Shown here piece after piece: positions 9,467 to 18,005 of a stretch of 64,000 nt of DNA (position 1 is its first letter; every line of letters begins with the position of its first letter). The position numbers were made by a program, and so were the translations under genes. The DNA comes from CAZXEU01 sp965207385. Its GTDB lineage: Bacteria; Bacteroidota; Rhodothermia; Rhodothermales; Bin80. A model generated the notes under the pieces. The model saw only the letters and a program-made list of their open reading frames with translations. It was not told the origin of the DNA and made no database searches. The stretch lies in contig CBDBLZ010000014.1 of NCBI GenBank assembly GCA_965207385.1, positions 27,371 through 91,370 of the forward strand, given 5' to 3'.

Positions 9467-10098
9467 GCGGCAATGGCGGGTGGCTTGTTCCTGGGTCACG
9501 CTGTCTGTTCGCAACTACTATAGAGATGCCAAATCTGGCCCGAGCGTTGCAAGTCGTCAAGAAACCCTCACAAAAGGCCTTGCGCCAATTGACTCGTCTG
9601 CTTGACGCTTGGCTGCCGAAGGCAACAAGGTGGGCGCTTCCCCGGCCGAGCCCTGAAACGAGCCCGCCTGGATCGGTGGGCCCTGGCGCTACCGGGACCA
9701 CGACGGTGTGGAGCCGGCTACGGAGCCGAATCAATTGGGCCCGCAATTCATTGGCAGCCTTGCTGCGGGACGTTTGCCCGCACCGGCTACCTACGATGCG
9801 ACAATTCCTGAACGCCCGACAACAAGCGCATTCACCGGGCGCAACCAGCCCGCTTGACATTTGGCCAGATCCGGACGCAGAACCGGACTGATCCTGTTGA
9901 TCCGTGCCTCAGGAGCGGGGCGCGCGGAACCAGTTCCAAGCCGGCGCGCCGTGCCAGGTCGGATACTGGCGTGGACACGCGTCTGCAGTTTCAGACGAAC
10001 CACGCGCGTCCTTGATTCCATTGACCTTCAGCCCCGGGCCAATCTGCGTCCTGACCCGCATAGTACGGAAGGACGCGCTTCTGCGTCCGAACCCGGAA
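9467..10098. other. Intergenic region of about 630 bp, no gene recognised
   Basis: The region lies between two minus-strand genes. It must carry the promoter of the membrane protein/sigma/anti-sigma operon and the terminator of the outer-membrane protein gene. A TATAGT hexamer occurs near 9520 on the minus strand, without a well-spaced -35 partner. Open frames here have no recognisable product. Confidence 0.45.
10071..10088 (-). terminator. Possible weak terminator hairpin
   Basis: A perfect 6-bp GGACGC/GCGTCC stem with a 6-nt loop lies 11 bp past the stop of the outer-membrane barrel gene. It is followed only by TTCC rather than a real T-run, so intrinsic termination would be weak. Confidence 0.3.
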
Positions 10099-10785
10099 CT
10101 AGAATTCAAACGCAACGCCAAGATGAGGAACAAGCAAGTCTGTTGCGGATCGCTCCGTGTCAAACGTCAACGTCCCCCCGGTCCGCATGATGGCGCCTTC
10201 CGTCAGGTACTCGGCGGAGCCGCCCACCAGATACCTGAAGCCGAGACCGACCCGGACCGTCCCCTCCTGCGACTGATGTACCCTGATCTTCAGTCCTGCC
10301 CCGATGCCATAACTGAACGCCGCATCATCAAAGTTCTTGGTAGAGGCAATTCTCTCATCCTCGCTGCCCCGATCATCCTCTACGGTGGTTTCCGTGAAGA
10401 GATAATTGAATCCCAGGAGGCCATCCAGGTAGGGCTGCACGCGACTCCGGGGCGGCTGTAGCCGGAGCACCAGATGGCCGGAAGCTATGTTATTGTTTGT
10501 TTCGACCTCGACCGTCACGTCAGGGATCGTCAAGCTGAACGGTACGTGGCGCCGCTCGACGCCGTAAACCAGGAAAGTCCCGGTCAGGCCGACCACCAAG
10601 GGAGTGCCCTCCAGTCCTACGCCGCCAAACATGGTAATCCCAAACCCGGGATTGGTTACGTGGTCACTGAATTCGCCCTGGGGCAGTCCCAAGGCAAAGT
10701 CGACGCTGAATTCCGGGCGAACTTGTGCAAAGCTGCCTGCGGCCAGACCGCAGCAAAGAATTGAAATAGCAATGAATCTGTGCAT
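10099..10785 (-). CDS. Outer-membrane beta-barrel protein
   Basis: Predicted outer-membrane protein of 228 residues. The ATG at 10785 starts a clear signal peptide (MHRFIAISILCCGLAAGSFA) and the protein ends in phenylalanine (VAFEF), typical of barrel proteins inserted by BamA. The body alternates polar and hydrophobic residues, with glycine/tyrosine-rich strands (FGITMFGGVGLEG, YGIGAGLKIRV, VGLGFRYLVGG). This fits a small OmpA/OmpW-like eight-stranded barrel (opacity or outer-membrane beta-barrel families), but I cannot name the family precisely. It lies 68 bp downstream of the AcuI-like reductase on the same strand, and co-transcription is possible without an obvious functional link. Confidence 0.72.
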   Translation of the reverse strand: MHRFIAISILCCGLAAGSFAQVRPEFSVDFALGLPQGEFSDHVTNPGFGITMFGGVGLEGTPLVVGLTGTFLVYGVERRHVPFSLTIPDVTVEVETNNNIASGHLVLRLQPPRSRVQPYLDGLLGFNYLFTETTVEDDRGSEDERIASTKNFDDAAFSYGIGAGLKIRVHQSQEGTVRVGLGFRYLVGGSAEYLTEGAIMRTGGTLTFDTERSATDLLVPHLGVAFEF

Positions 10786-10853
10786 GTCGCGCATTGGATA
10801 ACGATGCATGTGGTTACGGCATTGCCGCCGCGAAATGCCCAAAAGTATTGCGC

Positions 10854-11858
10854 TCACGCGTTTACATCGACGACCACCCGCCCGGAGGTCTGGCCGTCCA
10901 GCATTCTGGCCGCGTGTGATTGCACTTGTGCCAATGGGAGCACGCGATCTACTATTCGGTCAAGGATATCGGCGGTCACCAACCCTGCGAGCCGAACCCA
11001 GGCCTCTTGCCGCAGGGCCATCGCGGGGAAGTTGGAGTCAATGCCCAGGACACTGATGCCACGCAGTATGAACGGAAATACGGTCGTTTCCAGGACGTAA
11101 CCCGTGACGTTGCCGCACGCGGCAACCACGCCGTGCCGGGCCAGCCGGCTGATGATCGCCGCAAGCGTCGGACCGCCCAATGTGTCCACGGCACCTGCGT
11201 GGCGTGCCGATTCAAGAGGACGCTTCGCACCCCGCCCCAGCTCATCTCGGTGGATAATGCGAGCAGCGCCGAGCGCTGTAAGCATGGGCCCGGCACTCCT
11301 GCTGCCGGTCGAAGCCACCACCTCGTAGCCCAGAAGCGACAGAATTGCAGTGGCAAAACTGCCTACGCCGCCCGATGCACCGGTAACGACTACCTCGCCG
11401 CCTTCCGGCCCGAGACCGTGCCGCTGCAGGGCCATGACAGCAAGCATGGCCGTCAGACCCGCCGTGCCCAGCACCATGCTGCCCATCGGCGACACCTCGC
11501 CAGGCAGATGCACGAGCGTATCATCGGAAACGCGTTGCCGCTGGCTGAATCCTCCCCACGTAAACTCTCCCAGTCCTCCTCCGGTCTGCACTACAAAATC
11601 CCCGGGCGAGAACCTGTCGGACGAAGAGTGCACAACTCTGCCCACAAGATCTATTCCGGGCACAAACGGAAACGGGGCCCGCACAATCTTGCCTTTGCCC
11701 GTCACCGCCAGAGCGTCCTTGTAATTGACACTGGAATAGAGCACGTCCACCTCTACGGCATGATCGGGCAGTGCAGAGGATTCGAGATGCCGGACAGCGG
11801 CCTCTCCGGAAGACTCGAGGACCAGAGCGCGAAACGGCTGCGAGTCGGGACTTGACAT
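10854..11858 (-). CDS. acuI: AcuI/YhdH-type acryloyl-CoA reductase-like oxidoreductase
   Basis: Cytosolic zinc-free medium-chain dehydrogenase/reductase (334 residues from the ATG at 11858). The N-terminal GroES-like domain contains SSVNYKDALAVTGKGKI and FPFVPGIDLVGRV, the signature of the YhdH/AcuI subgroup. The Rossmann domain has VVTGASGGVGSFA as its NADPH-binding loop. AcuI reduces acryloyl-CoA to propionyl-CoA with NADPH, a detoxification step in DMSP and 3-hydroxypropionate metabolism; YhdH homologues of unknown substrate belong to the same group. The frame is open 14 codons further upstream (11900) but that stretch is less family-like. The gene is divergent from the TonB gene with almost no space between, so the two promoters overlap the coding starts. 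Confidence 0.85.
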   Translation of the reverse strand: MSSPDSQPFRALVLESSGEAAVRHLESSALPDHAVEVDVLYSSVNYKDALAVTGKGKIVRAPFPFVPGIDLVGRVVHSSSDRFSPGDFVVQTGGGLGEFTWGGFSQRQRVSDDTLVHLPGEVSPMGSMVLGTAGLTAMLAVMALQRHGLGPEGGEVVVTGASGGVGSFATAILSLLGYEVVASTGSRSAGPMLTALGAARIIHRDELGRGAKRPLESARHAGAVDTLGGPTLAAIISRLARHGVVAACGNVTGYVLETTVFPFILRGISVLGIDSNFPAMALRQEAWVRLAGLVTADILDRIVDRVLPLAQVQSHAARMLDGQTSGRVVVDVNA

Positions 11859-11859
11859 A

Positions 11860-12570
11860 GTGTGCGCGCGTTGCAACGTTAGTAGAAGATCATCAGCCAA
11901 GCCTCCCTTGACAAGTCAAAGTCGCCCGCGGCCGTCTTATCCTATCGGATTGATGGCAGGACTCGTTGCCAGCCTGTCGGTTATCGGAGTGCTCTTCAAT
12001 GTTCCGCTGGGGTCCAAAGTACAACGATCCGGCTGGAGGCACCAGGCACCCGGAAGTCGGGAGAGGCTCGGTCTGCTCGATATCCGGCAGCGCACGGAAG
12101 CGCGCAGCTTCGGTGTGCCTGTCCGTGATTTCGGCCTGCCCGACAAGCCTGCGGACGAGCTGGAACGCGGGCGGCGCGTTGAAGAAGCGCCGTCCGAGGA
12201 GTCTACCAGCTCTATGGCACTTGAAGGGCTTGAGGCCCTCCCTGTCCTGGACGTGGCCGAGCACATGCCCGATATCGAGGGCGGTATCGGAGCATACTAT
12301 ATCAACATCGAGTACCCTGAACGGGCGCGACTCATGGGCATCCAGGGTCGTCTTGTCCTGCTTTTCGTCGTCGAACCGGACGGGATGCCGAGCAACATCA
12401 CCGTAGGCAAGTCCCTGCATCCCCTGTGTGATTCCGCGGCAGTGCGGGCACTTCGGCAAACGGTTTTCATCCCAGGTCACCACAACGGCGAACCCGTGCG
12501 GGTTCGCATGAGGCTGCCAGTCTCCTTCCAGCTTCTGGACCGAACGGTCGCAGACTCTACGGCGGGTTAG
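11860..12570 (+). CDS. TonB-family energy transducer
   Basis: Up to 236 residues. A basic N-terminus is followed by one membrane helix (about residues 32-50, MAGLVASLSVIGVLF), a proline-poor linker, and a C-terminal TonB domain (about 145-228) with YPERARLMGIQGRLVLLFVV and a terminal VRALRQTVFIPG strand-helix-strand. It should couple the proton-motive force (through ExbBD) to outer-membrane TonB-dependent receptors; no receptor or exbBD lies nearby. The true start is uncertain: 11860 lies only 2 nt from the divergent acuI start. A TTG at 11908 or the ATG at 11953 would leave promoter space and still keep the membrane helix. The ClpS-like gene begins 1 bp after its stop. Confidence 0.78.
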   Translation: MCARCNVSRRSSAKPPLTSQSRPRPSYPIGLMAGLVASLSVIGVLFNVPLGSKVQRSGWRHQAPGSRERLGLLDIRQRTEARSFGVPVRDFGLPDKPADELERGRRVEEAPSEESTSSMALEGLEALPVLDVAEHMPDIEGGIGAYYINIEYPERARLMGIQGRLVLLFVVEPDGMPSNITVGKSLHPLCDSAAVRALRQTVFIPGHHNGEPVRVRMRLPVSFQLLDRTVADSTAG

Positions 12571-12571
12571 G

Positions 12572-12940
12572 ATGATCCGGGGCGTTCATCCGTACGCGGG
12601 CATACGTTATGCAGTAGGATTGCCCCAGCCGGGCGAGCCCGTCGCATCTGACGTCCAGGAGCGCACAGTGCGTCTTCCGAAGTTTCACGTCGTACTTCTG
12701 GATGATGACGAGCACACGTATGAATACGTCATCGAAATGCTGGTAAACCTGTTCGGTCACAATCCGAAGAAGGCCTATGAATTGGCCCTTACGGTAGACG
12801 CAACAGGACGCGTTGTAGTCGACACCACGACGCGGGAGCGCGCGCAACTCAAGCGAGACCAGATATTGACCTACGGGCCAGATCCGCGCCTTGAGTACAG
12901 CGCGAATTCGATGGCTGCCGTTTTGGAATCCGCGGCCTGA
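12572..12940 (+). CDS. clpS: ClpS-like ATP-dependent protease adaptor
   Basis: 122 residues with the ClpS fold over about 36-108: KFHVVLLDDDEHTYEYVIEM, then LFGHNPKKAYELA and TTTRERAQLKRDQI. ClpS binds the N-domain of ClpA/ClpC and delivers N-degron proteins to ClpP. In Escherichia coli ClpS the alpha-amino pocket uses Asn34, Asp35 and His66. Here the first aligns with Asp (LLDDD) and the His-containing VHxxG loop reads VDATG, so the histidine is missing and the substrate preference may differ. The roughly 30-residue N-terminal extension is not conserved-looking, so an internal start is possible. It sits 1 bp after the TonB gene and is probably translated from the same mRNA. Confidence 0.82.
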   Translation: MIRGVHPYAGIRYAVGLPQPGEPVASDVQERTVRLPKFHVVLLDDDEHTYEYVIEMLVNLFGHNPKKAYELALTVDATGRVVVDTTTRERAQLKRDQILTYGPDPRLEYSANSMAAVLESAA

Positions 12941-13097
12941 CGGCGTCGTCGCGGCTGTTTGGGCAAGCGTACTCCAGGTCTCTGGATCTGGCGCTTACGA
13001 TTGATTCCCGGCCACTGGATTGCTCTTCATAGCACGCGCGCGTCCATTCCTTCCGCCGGGACGTGCGAAGGACTTGCGGAGGAGGCCGCCACTTCCT

Positions 13098-14657
13098 CTA
13101 CATCGGCGGATAGCTGTAGGATGCTCCGAGGCCAAGCGGAATGCCGAGCAGCCAGTACAGGATCAGGAACACCGTCCACACCGCCAGAAACGTCAGGCTG
13201 TAGGGAATCATGATAGAGGTAAGCGTCCCTATGCCCGTCTTCTTCACGTAGCGCTGGCAGTAAACAACGACGAGCGGGAAGTAGGGCATGAGCGGTGTGA
13301 TGATATTCGAAGAAGAATCCCCCACCCGGTAGGCGGCCTGCGTCAGCTCCGGCGAAATCCCTACCTGCATGAGCATCGGTACAAATATGGGAGCCAGCAG
13401 CGCCCATTTGGCGGAAGCCGAACCCACGAACAGGTTCACAAATGCCGTAAGCAGCACGATACCCACGATCGTGACACTGCCGGGAAGGGCAAGAGCCTTG
13501 AGCAGGGATGCACCCTTGAGCGCCAGTAGCGCTCCGATATTGGATTCGCCGAACGCGTGTACGAACAGCGCGCAAAAGAAGGCCATAACGATATAGTAGG
13601 CCATGCCATCCATGGCCTTGGTCATGGCGTCAACAATATCCTTGGACTTCCGGAAAACACCTGCCACCAATCCATACACCACACCCGGAATAAGGAACAG
13701 CAGGAATATCAGGGGCACAATCGATTGCATGATCGGCGCCTGGAAGGAGTTGAGCGATCCTTCGGCGTCGCGGAACGGCGAGTCGGCGGGCAAGAGCACC
13801 AGTACCAGTGCCACCAAGCCCAGCACCAGGATTCCCGTGGAAACAAAGAAGGCCCTGCTTTCCCTCGCTGCCATGGTATCCATGGGCGGGGCCTCTTCCG
13901 CATCTTGGTCCACCGGCACGGCCTTGTCCAGGCGCGGCTCCACGATGCGGTCCGTGACGAACCAGCCCAGCCCGATTATGAGGAAACTGGAAATGGCCGT
14001 GAAGAAATAATTGCACAAAGGATTGACCAGGATCGCCGCATCCAGTATCTGAGCGGCGGGCTGCGTAAACCCCTGCAGAAGCGGATCCAGAGCGGAGGGA
14101 AGCGGATTGGCGCTGAAGCCGCCCGACACCCCGGCAAATGCGGCCGCGATACCTGCCAGGGGGTGCCTGCCCGCGGCGTAGAAAATCACACCTCCAAGGG
14201 GTATGACCAGCACGTAACCGGCATCCACGGCGCTGTGGCTGATTAGGCCGACCAGGACCACCATGGGCGTCAGCAGGCTCCTTGCCGTGCTGCCCAGCAG
14301 CAACTTGATGCCCGTGTTGAAATAGCCTGCCTCATCCGCTACGCCCACCCCAAGCATCGCCACCAGAACCACTCCCAGCGGCGCAAAGCCGGTGAAAATG
14401 CTCACCATGTTCGACAGGAAAGCGGTCAGCGCGCTGCCAGCCAGAAGATTGTTGATGACCAGCGGCGATCCCGTGCGCGGATCAATGACATCAAACGTGG
14501 AAGACGTAAGAAGGGCGGACAGGACCCAAACGATCACCAGCGACAGCAAGAATAGCATCGCCGGGTCGGGAAGCTTGTTTCCGACCAGTTCTATTCCGCC
14601 CAGAAACCGGTCAACGAGGCCCGCTCGAGACCTGGCAGAGGTATCTTTAGCGCTCAC
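13098..14657 (-). CDS. AbgT-family transporter (p-aminobenzoyl-glutamate type)
   Basis: 519-residue polytopic inner-membrane protein of the AbgT/MtrF/YdaH family. These import p-aminobenzoyl-glutamate (AbgT) or export antimetabolites such as sulfonamides (MtrF, YdaH). Family landmarks include the early LPDPAMLFLLSLVIVWVLS helix, GVGVADEAGYFNTGIK, a GLISHSAVDAGYVLVIPLGG re-entrant region and the late GSASAKWALLAPIFVPML plus GDSSSNIITPLMPYFPL hairpin that forms the substrate site. The start codon is GTG (14657), overlapping the TGA stop of the upstream GH3 gene in a 4-nt GTGA, so the two are translationally coupled. The gene is convergent with clpS. Confidence 0.92.
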   Translation of the reverse strand: MSAKDTSARSRAGLVDRFLGGIELVGNKLPDPAMLFLLSLVIVWVLSALLTSSTFDVIDPRTGSPLVINNLLAGSALTAFLSNMVSIFTGFAPLGVVLVAMLGVGVADEAGYFNTGIKLLLGSTARSLLTPMVVLVGLISHSAVDAGYVLVIPLGGVIFYAAGRHPLAGIAAAFAGVSGGFSANPLPSALDPLLQGFTQPAAQILDAAILVNPLCNYFFTAISSFLIIGLGWFVTDRIVEPRLDKAVPVDQDAEEAPPMDTMAARESRAFFVSTGILVLGLVALVLVLLPADSPFRDAEGSLNSFQAPIMQSIVPLIFLLFLIPGVVYGLVAGVFRKSKDIVDAMTKAMDGMAYYIVMAFFCALFVHAFGESNIGALLALKGASLLKALALPGSVTIVGIVLLTAFVNLFVGSASAKWALLAPIFVPMLMQVGISPELTQAAYRVGDSSSNIITPLMPYFPLVVVYCQRYVKKTGIGTLTSIMIPYSLTFLAVWTVFLILYWLLGIPLGLGASYSYPPM

Positions 14658-16711
14658 TGTATTGGCAGCTCGGGTTGCGGGGCCACTTGCGTCGTATCCT
14701 GAGCCGCCGTGGTATCAGGGCCCGAGTAGCTAAGACCAAATCCAAACGGAAATAGTGGGTCAGCGGAGTCGAATGGTACGTCTTCCAGCTGTTCCCGCAC
14801 CGCTCGCATGGAAGACGGCAGCTCGAACGGCAGCCGCCCAGAGGGATCAAATCTCCCGAAGACCGCATCCAGGATGACTTCGTCCGATGCGCCGAAATTG
14901 GCCAGCAGCCCGGCAGCGCTCTCCGCCACTTCCGGTATTACGGCCGGGCGGTCCATGAAGACGTCTACTACGGTTGGAAGGGCACGAGTGACTGCAAGGA
15001 TGCTCTCCAGCTCCTCCCCCTTGAAATCCAGGTCGCCCTGGTGCATCATGCTCTCCAGCATCCCGCTGCCTCGCGGTGGCTCGTACGGCGTCTGTGTTCT
15101 CAGAAGCGCCACGGTGGCATCTGCGGGATCATCAACCACGGTCGCATACCGGGCCGCCACACTGCTGTCCACATTCTGTATGTACAGGCGTTCTCCGTCG
15201 GCCAGTGGCAGCAGCGAGGCCCCGTCCATGTCTGCATTCTTGAGCAGGACGATGGATGCCTGCTGGGCCCTCTTGCCTGCCTCCATGAACTCCGCATTGC
15301 CCACTATTTCGCTGGCGGCATACTCATCGACATACGGATCGTCGAAGAGGCCGAGCAGAAACTTGTCCCTCAAGAGCCTGCCAACCGAGTTGTCGAGACG
15401 CCCTTCGTCCACCCGGCCCGTCTCCACCAGCTCAACGATCCATTCCGGATTGGATTCTCCTCCAAAAATATCGACGCCGGCATCCAGAGCCTTCTCAGCG
15501 CGGTCGACCGGCGACAGCTCCTCCACTCCCCAACCGGGCGACTCAAGAAGGGTCAGGCCGAGCACACGCTTGCTGCTTAGCACCGCCCAGTCCGTGCTGA
15601 TGACCCCGTCAAAGCCCAGTTCATTGCGCAAGAGGTCCGTTACGATCTCACGGCTGAAGGCAAAACCCACAGGCTCTTCCGTAATGCCGACACCCACGCC
15701 GTAGCTCACCATGATCTGCGCGGTACCCGCCGCCATCGCGCCGGTCACGAAGGGCACCACGTGATAGTCGAATCGCCCTCCCGGGTATACCTGGTCCTTG
15801 CCATAGGAGAAATGGGCTTCCCATCCGTCATCCTGCGGTCCTCCTCCCGGAAAGTGCTTGGTCATTGTCGCGACACTTTCAGAGCCGAGCGATGTGCCCT
15901 GCAGCCCGCGGATGTATGCGCGACCCAGACGGGCAGCCAGGTCACCGTCCTCTCCAAAGGTACCCAGGACGCGGGACCAGCGCGGTTCCGTTGCCAGGTC
16001 CAACATCGGATGCAGGGCCAGCCGTATGCCCACTGCAAGGTACTCCTGCCGCGCGATATCAGCGAATGAAGCGACCAGCTGCGAATCGCGCGCGGCCGCA
16101 AGCCCGAGGGGCTGCGGCCAAACGGAAAAGGCGCCGCCGAACATGGCGGCGATCGGGCCGGTCAGATAGCCATGTCTAGGATCGGAGGCAATGGTGACAG
16201 GAATGCCCAGCCGCGATCGCTCCGCCAACTTCTGCACGGAATTGTACCACCTCGCCATGGCGACAGGACTATTGGCCTGCATGATATTGAAGTGGTTCAT
16301 GTGGCGACGAACGATCATCGTCGAATTCGTGGGCATAAAGAAACTGAACGGATTGTCGGGCGTCGGCCGTTCCAGGAGCGTGCCGTCCGGATCCATGGCG
16401 ATCATTTGAATGAACATCATGCCAGCCTTCTCCTCCAGTGTCATCCTGGAGAGCACATCCTGCACGCGCTCCTCCACGGGGGCAGCGACATCTTCGTAGG
16501 GATCCATGATCCCGTTCTTGTTGAGATCCCGATAGGCTGCGCCTTCGGAAATCCTGACAGGTGCCTCCGGTCCCAGGCTGGCCATCGTACTTCCTGAGAC
16601 AATGGCGTAGTACAAGAAGAAGCCGAGAACGCCAGCCGCCGCCACGACCAATATGCTGAGTATGGCAATTGTTATTCTTCGCAAGATCACTGCGCCACCT
16701 GTTTGGCCCAA
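14654..16711 (-). CDS. Membrane-anchored GH3 glycoside hydrolase
   Basis: 685-residue family 3 glycoside hydrolase, a beta-glucosidase or N-acetylglucosaminidase-like enzyme. A single N-terminal helix (about 11-36) anchors it with the catalytic part outside the cytoplasm. A calcium-loop-like DLNKNGIMDPYED (62-74), common in this branch, precedes the (beta/alpha)8 domain. That domain holds KHFPGGG (285-291) and the nucleophile motif GVISTDW (Asp374). The shorter C-terminal alpha/beta sandwich (about 440-660) includes ASIVLLKN. It is the first gene of a coupled pair with the AbgT transporter, suggesting that the hydrolysed glycoside yields the transported molecule. Substrate specificity cannot be read from sequence. 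Confidence 0.9.
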   Translation of the reverse strand: MGQTGGAVILRRITIAILSILVVAAAGVLGFFLYYAIVSGSTMASLGPEAPVRISEGAAYRDLNKNGIMDPYEDVAAPVEERVQDVLSRMTLEEKAGMMFIQMIAMDPDGTLLERPTPDNPFSFFMPTNSTMIVRRHMNHFNIMQANSPVAMARWYNSVQKLAERSRLGIPVTIASDPRHGYLTGPIAAMFGGAFSVWPQPLGLAAARDSQLVASFADIARQEYLAVGIRLALHPMLDLATEPRWSRVLGTFGEDGDLAARLGRAYIRGLQGTSLGSESVATMTKHFPGGGPQDDGWEAHFSYGKDQVYPGGRFDYHVVPFVTGAMAAGTAQIMVSYGVGVGITEEPVGFAFSREIVTDLLRNELGFDGVISTDWAVLSSKRVLGLTLLESPGWGVEELSPVDRAEKALDAGVDIFGGESNPEWIVELVETGRVDEGRLDNSVGRLLRDKFLLGLFDDPYVDEYAASEIVGNAEFMEAGKRAQQASIVLLKNADMDGASLLPLADGERLYIQNVDSSVAARYATVVDDPADATVALLRTQTPYEPPRGSGMLESMMHQGDLDFKGEELESILAVTRALPTVVDVFMDRPAVIPEVAESAAGLLANFGASDEVILDAVFGRFDPSGRLPFELPSSMRAVREQLEDVPFDSADPLFPFGFGLSYSGPDTTAAQDTTQVAPQPELPIQ

Positions 16712-16766
16712 GAATTCAAACTGCAGTCTAAAATACGCGTTCAGGGGACACTTCTGTGCACAGCAC

Positions 16767-16774
16767 TAACTTTG
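16767..16774 (+). promoter_or_regulatory. Candidate Bacteroidota-type -7 box (TAACTTTG)
   Basis: TAACTTTG matches the Bacteroidota consensus TAnnTTTG exactly. It ends 10 bp before the aminotransferase ATG at 16785, which would place transcription start at or within a few bases of the start codon. A -33 TTG element at the expected distance is not obvious. The match could be chance in a 73-bp divergent region. Confidence 0.4.
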
Positions 16775-16784
16775 GGCAACTGAC

Positions 16785-18005
16785 ATGACACCGGTAGAAG
16801 ACATCAGGAGCCAGTTCCCGGCCCTGCAGCGCCGCCACAGGGGACACAACGTTGCCTACTTCGACGGCCCTGGTGGAACGCAGGTCCCGCGCGCGGTGGT
16901 CGAGGCCATGGCGGACTACCTGTACCACCACAACGCCAATACGCACTGGGCCTACCCCACGAGCGCCGAGACAGACCAGGTGCTGGAGGATGCGCGCTCC
17001 GCCTTCGCGGACTTCCTGAACTGCGAGACGGACAGCATCGCGTTTGGCAACAACATGACGACGCTTACCTTCCACGTGGCGCGGGCCATCGGCCGCCGGC
17101 TGCAGCCGCGTGACGAGATCATTGTAACCGATCTCGACCACCATGCCAACATAGATCCCTGGCTGGACCTGGCCCAAGAGCGGGGTCTCGTCGTTCGCCA
17201 TGCCCGCTTTGATGCCGGTACCGGTACGCTCGACTGGAACCACCTGGAGAGCCTGGTTTCCGACCGAACGCGTCTTCTGGCTGTAGGCGCCGCCTCCAAT
17301 GCTCTCGGAACCATCAATGACGTAGCCCGGGCCTGCCGGCTTGCCCGGGCAGCAGGTGCTCTCTCGTTCATAGATGCCGTGCACTATGCTGCCCACTGGC
17401 CGCCCGAGGTCCGGGGCTGGGACTGCGACATTCTGGCCTGCTCCGCCTACAAGTTCTACGGACCGCATGCGGCCGTGTTGTATTGCAGAAAGGAGCTCCT
17501 GGATGAGCTAAGCCTGCCGCGACTGGTACCGGCGCCAGACACTGCGCCGGAAAGACTCGAAACCGGTACGCAAAATCACGAGGGCATGGCCGGTGCGGCG
17601 GCCGCCGTCAATTTCCTGGCTTCCCTGGCGCATGGCACCACGCGCCGGGAGCGTCTGCGCGCCGCGGCCCGGGCCGTCCATGAGCGGACGCACGCCCAAC
17701 TAGCCTTCCTGTGGTCCGGCCTGGCAGCCATGGATGGTGTAACACTGTATGGTCCGCAGCCGGATGCTGAACGCACCCCGACGCTCGCCTTCACCGTACG
17801 CGGCAAGAGCAGCGAGGAGGTATGCCGGGAGCTATCACGAGAGGGCCTTTTCCTGTCACATGGAGACTTCTATGCCATGACCGTGGTGAAAAGACTCGGC
17901 GTCGAAGGCCTCGTGCGCGCAGGCTGTGCGTGTTACACTACGCATGCAGAAGGGGAGCATCTCGTCCGGGCCGTGGGCCGCATCGCAGCTACAGCGCGCC
18001 CGTAA
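16785..18005 (+). CDS. Cysteine desulfurase-like class V aminotransferase (VC1184 subfamily)
   Basis: 406-residue PLP enzyme of the class V aminotransferase fold. FDGPGGTQVP (26-35) and FGNNMTTLTF (87-96) are typical of the VC1184-like cysteine desulfurase-like subfamily. Asp197/His200 (FIDAVHYAAH) bind the cofactor, and Lys223 in CSAYKFYGPH forms the Schiff base. The subfamily's physiological substrate is not established, so it may not be a sulfur-donating desulfurase. There are no isc or suf genes around it. The ATG follows a candidate TAnnTTTG box by 10 bp, implying a very short or absent leader. Its 3' end overlaps the convergent CPBP protease gene by 17 bp. Confidence 0.88.
   Translation: MTPVEDIRSQFPALQRRHRGHNVAYFDGPGGTQVPRAVVEAMADYLYHHNANTHWAYPTSAETDQVLEDARSAFADFLNCETDSIAFGNNMTTLTFHVARAIGRRLQPRDEIIVTDLDHHANIDPWLDLAQERGLVVRHARFDAGTGTLDWNHLESLVSDRTRLLAVGAASNALGTINDVARACRLARAAGALSFIDAVHYAAHWPPEVRGWDCDILACSAYKFYGPHAAVLYCRKELLDELSLPRLVPAPDTAPERLETGTQNHEGMAGAAAAVNFLASLAHGTTRRERLRAAARAVHERTHAQLAFLWSGLAAMDGVTLYGPQPDAERTPTLAFTVRGKSSEEVCRELSREGLFLSHGDFYAMTVVKRLGVEGLVRAGCACYTTHAEGEHLVRAVGRIAATARP

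Noticed and set aside
8788..9891. 367-codon plus-strand open frame
   Set aside because: Low-complexity, Arg/Pro/Ser-rich, antisense to the membrane protein of the sigma operon; no family match.
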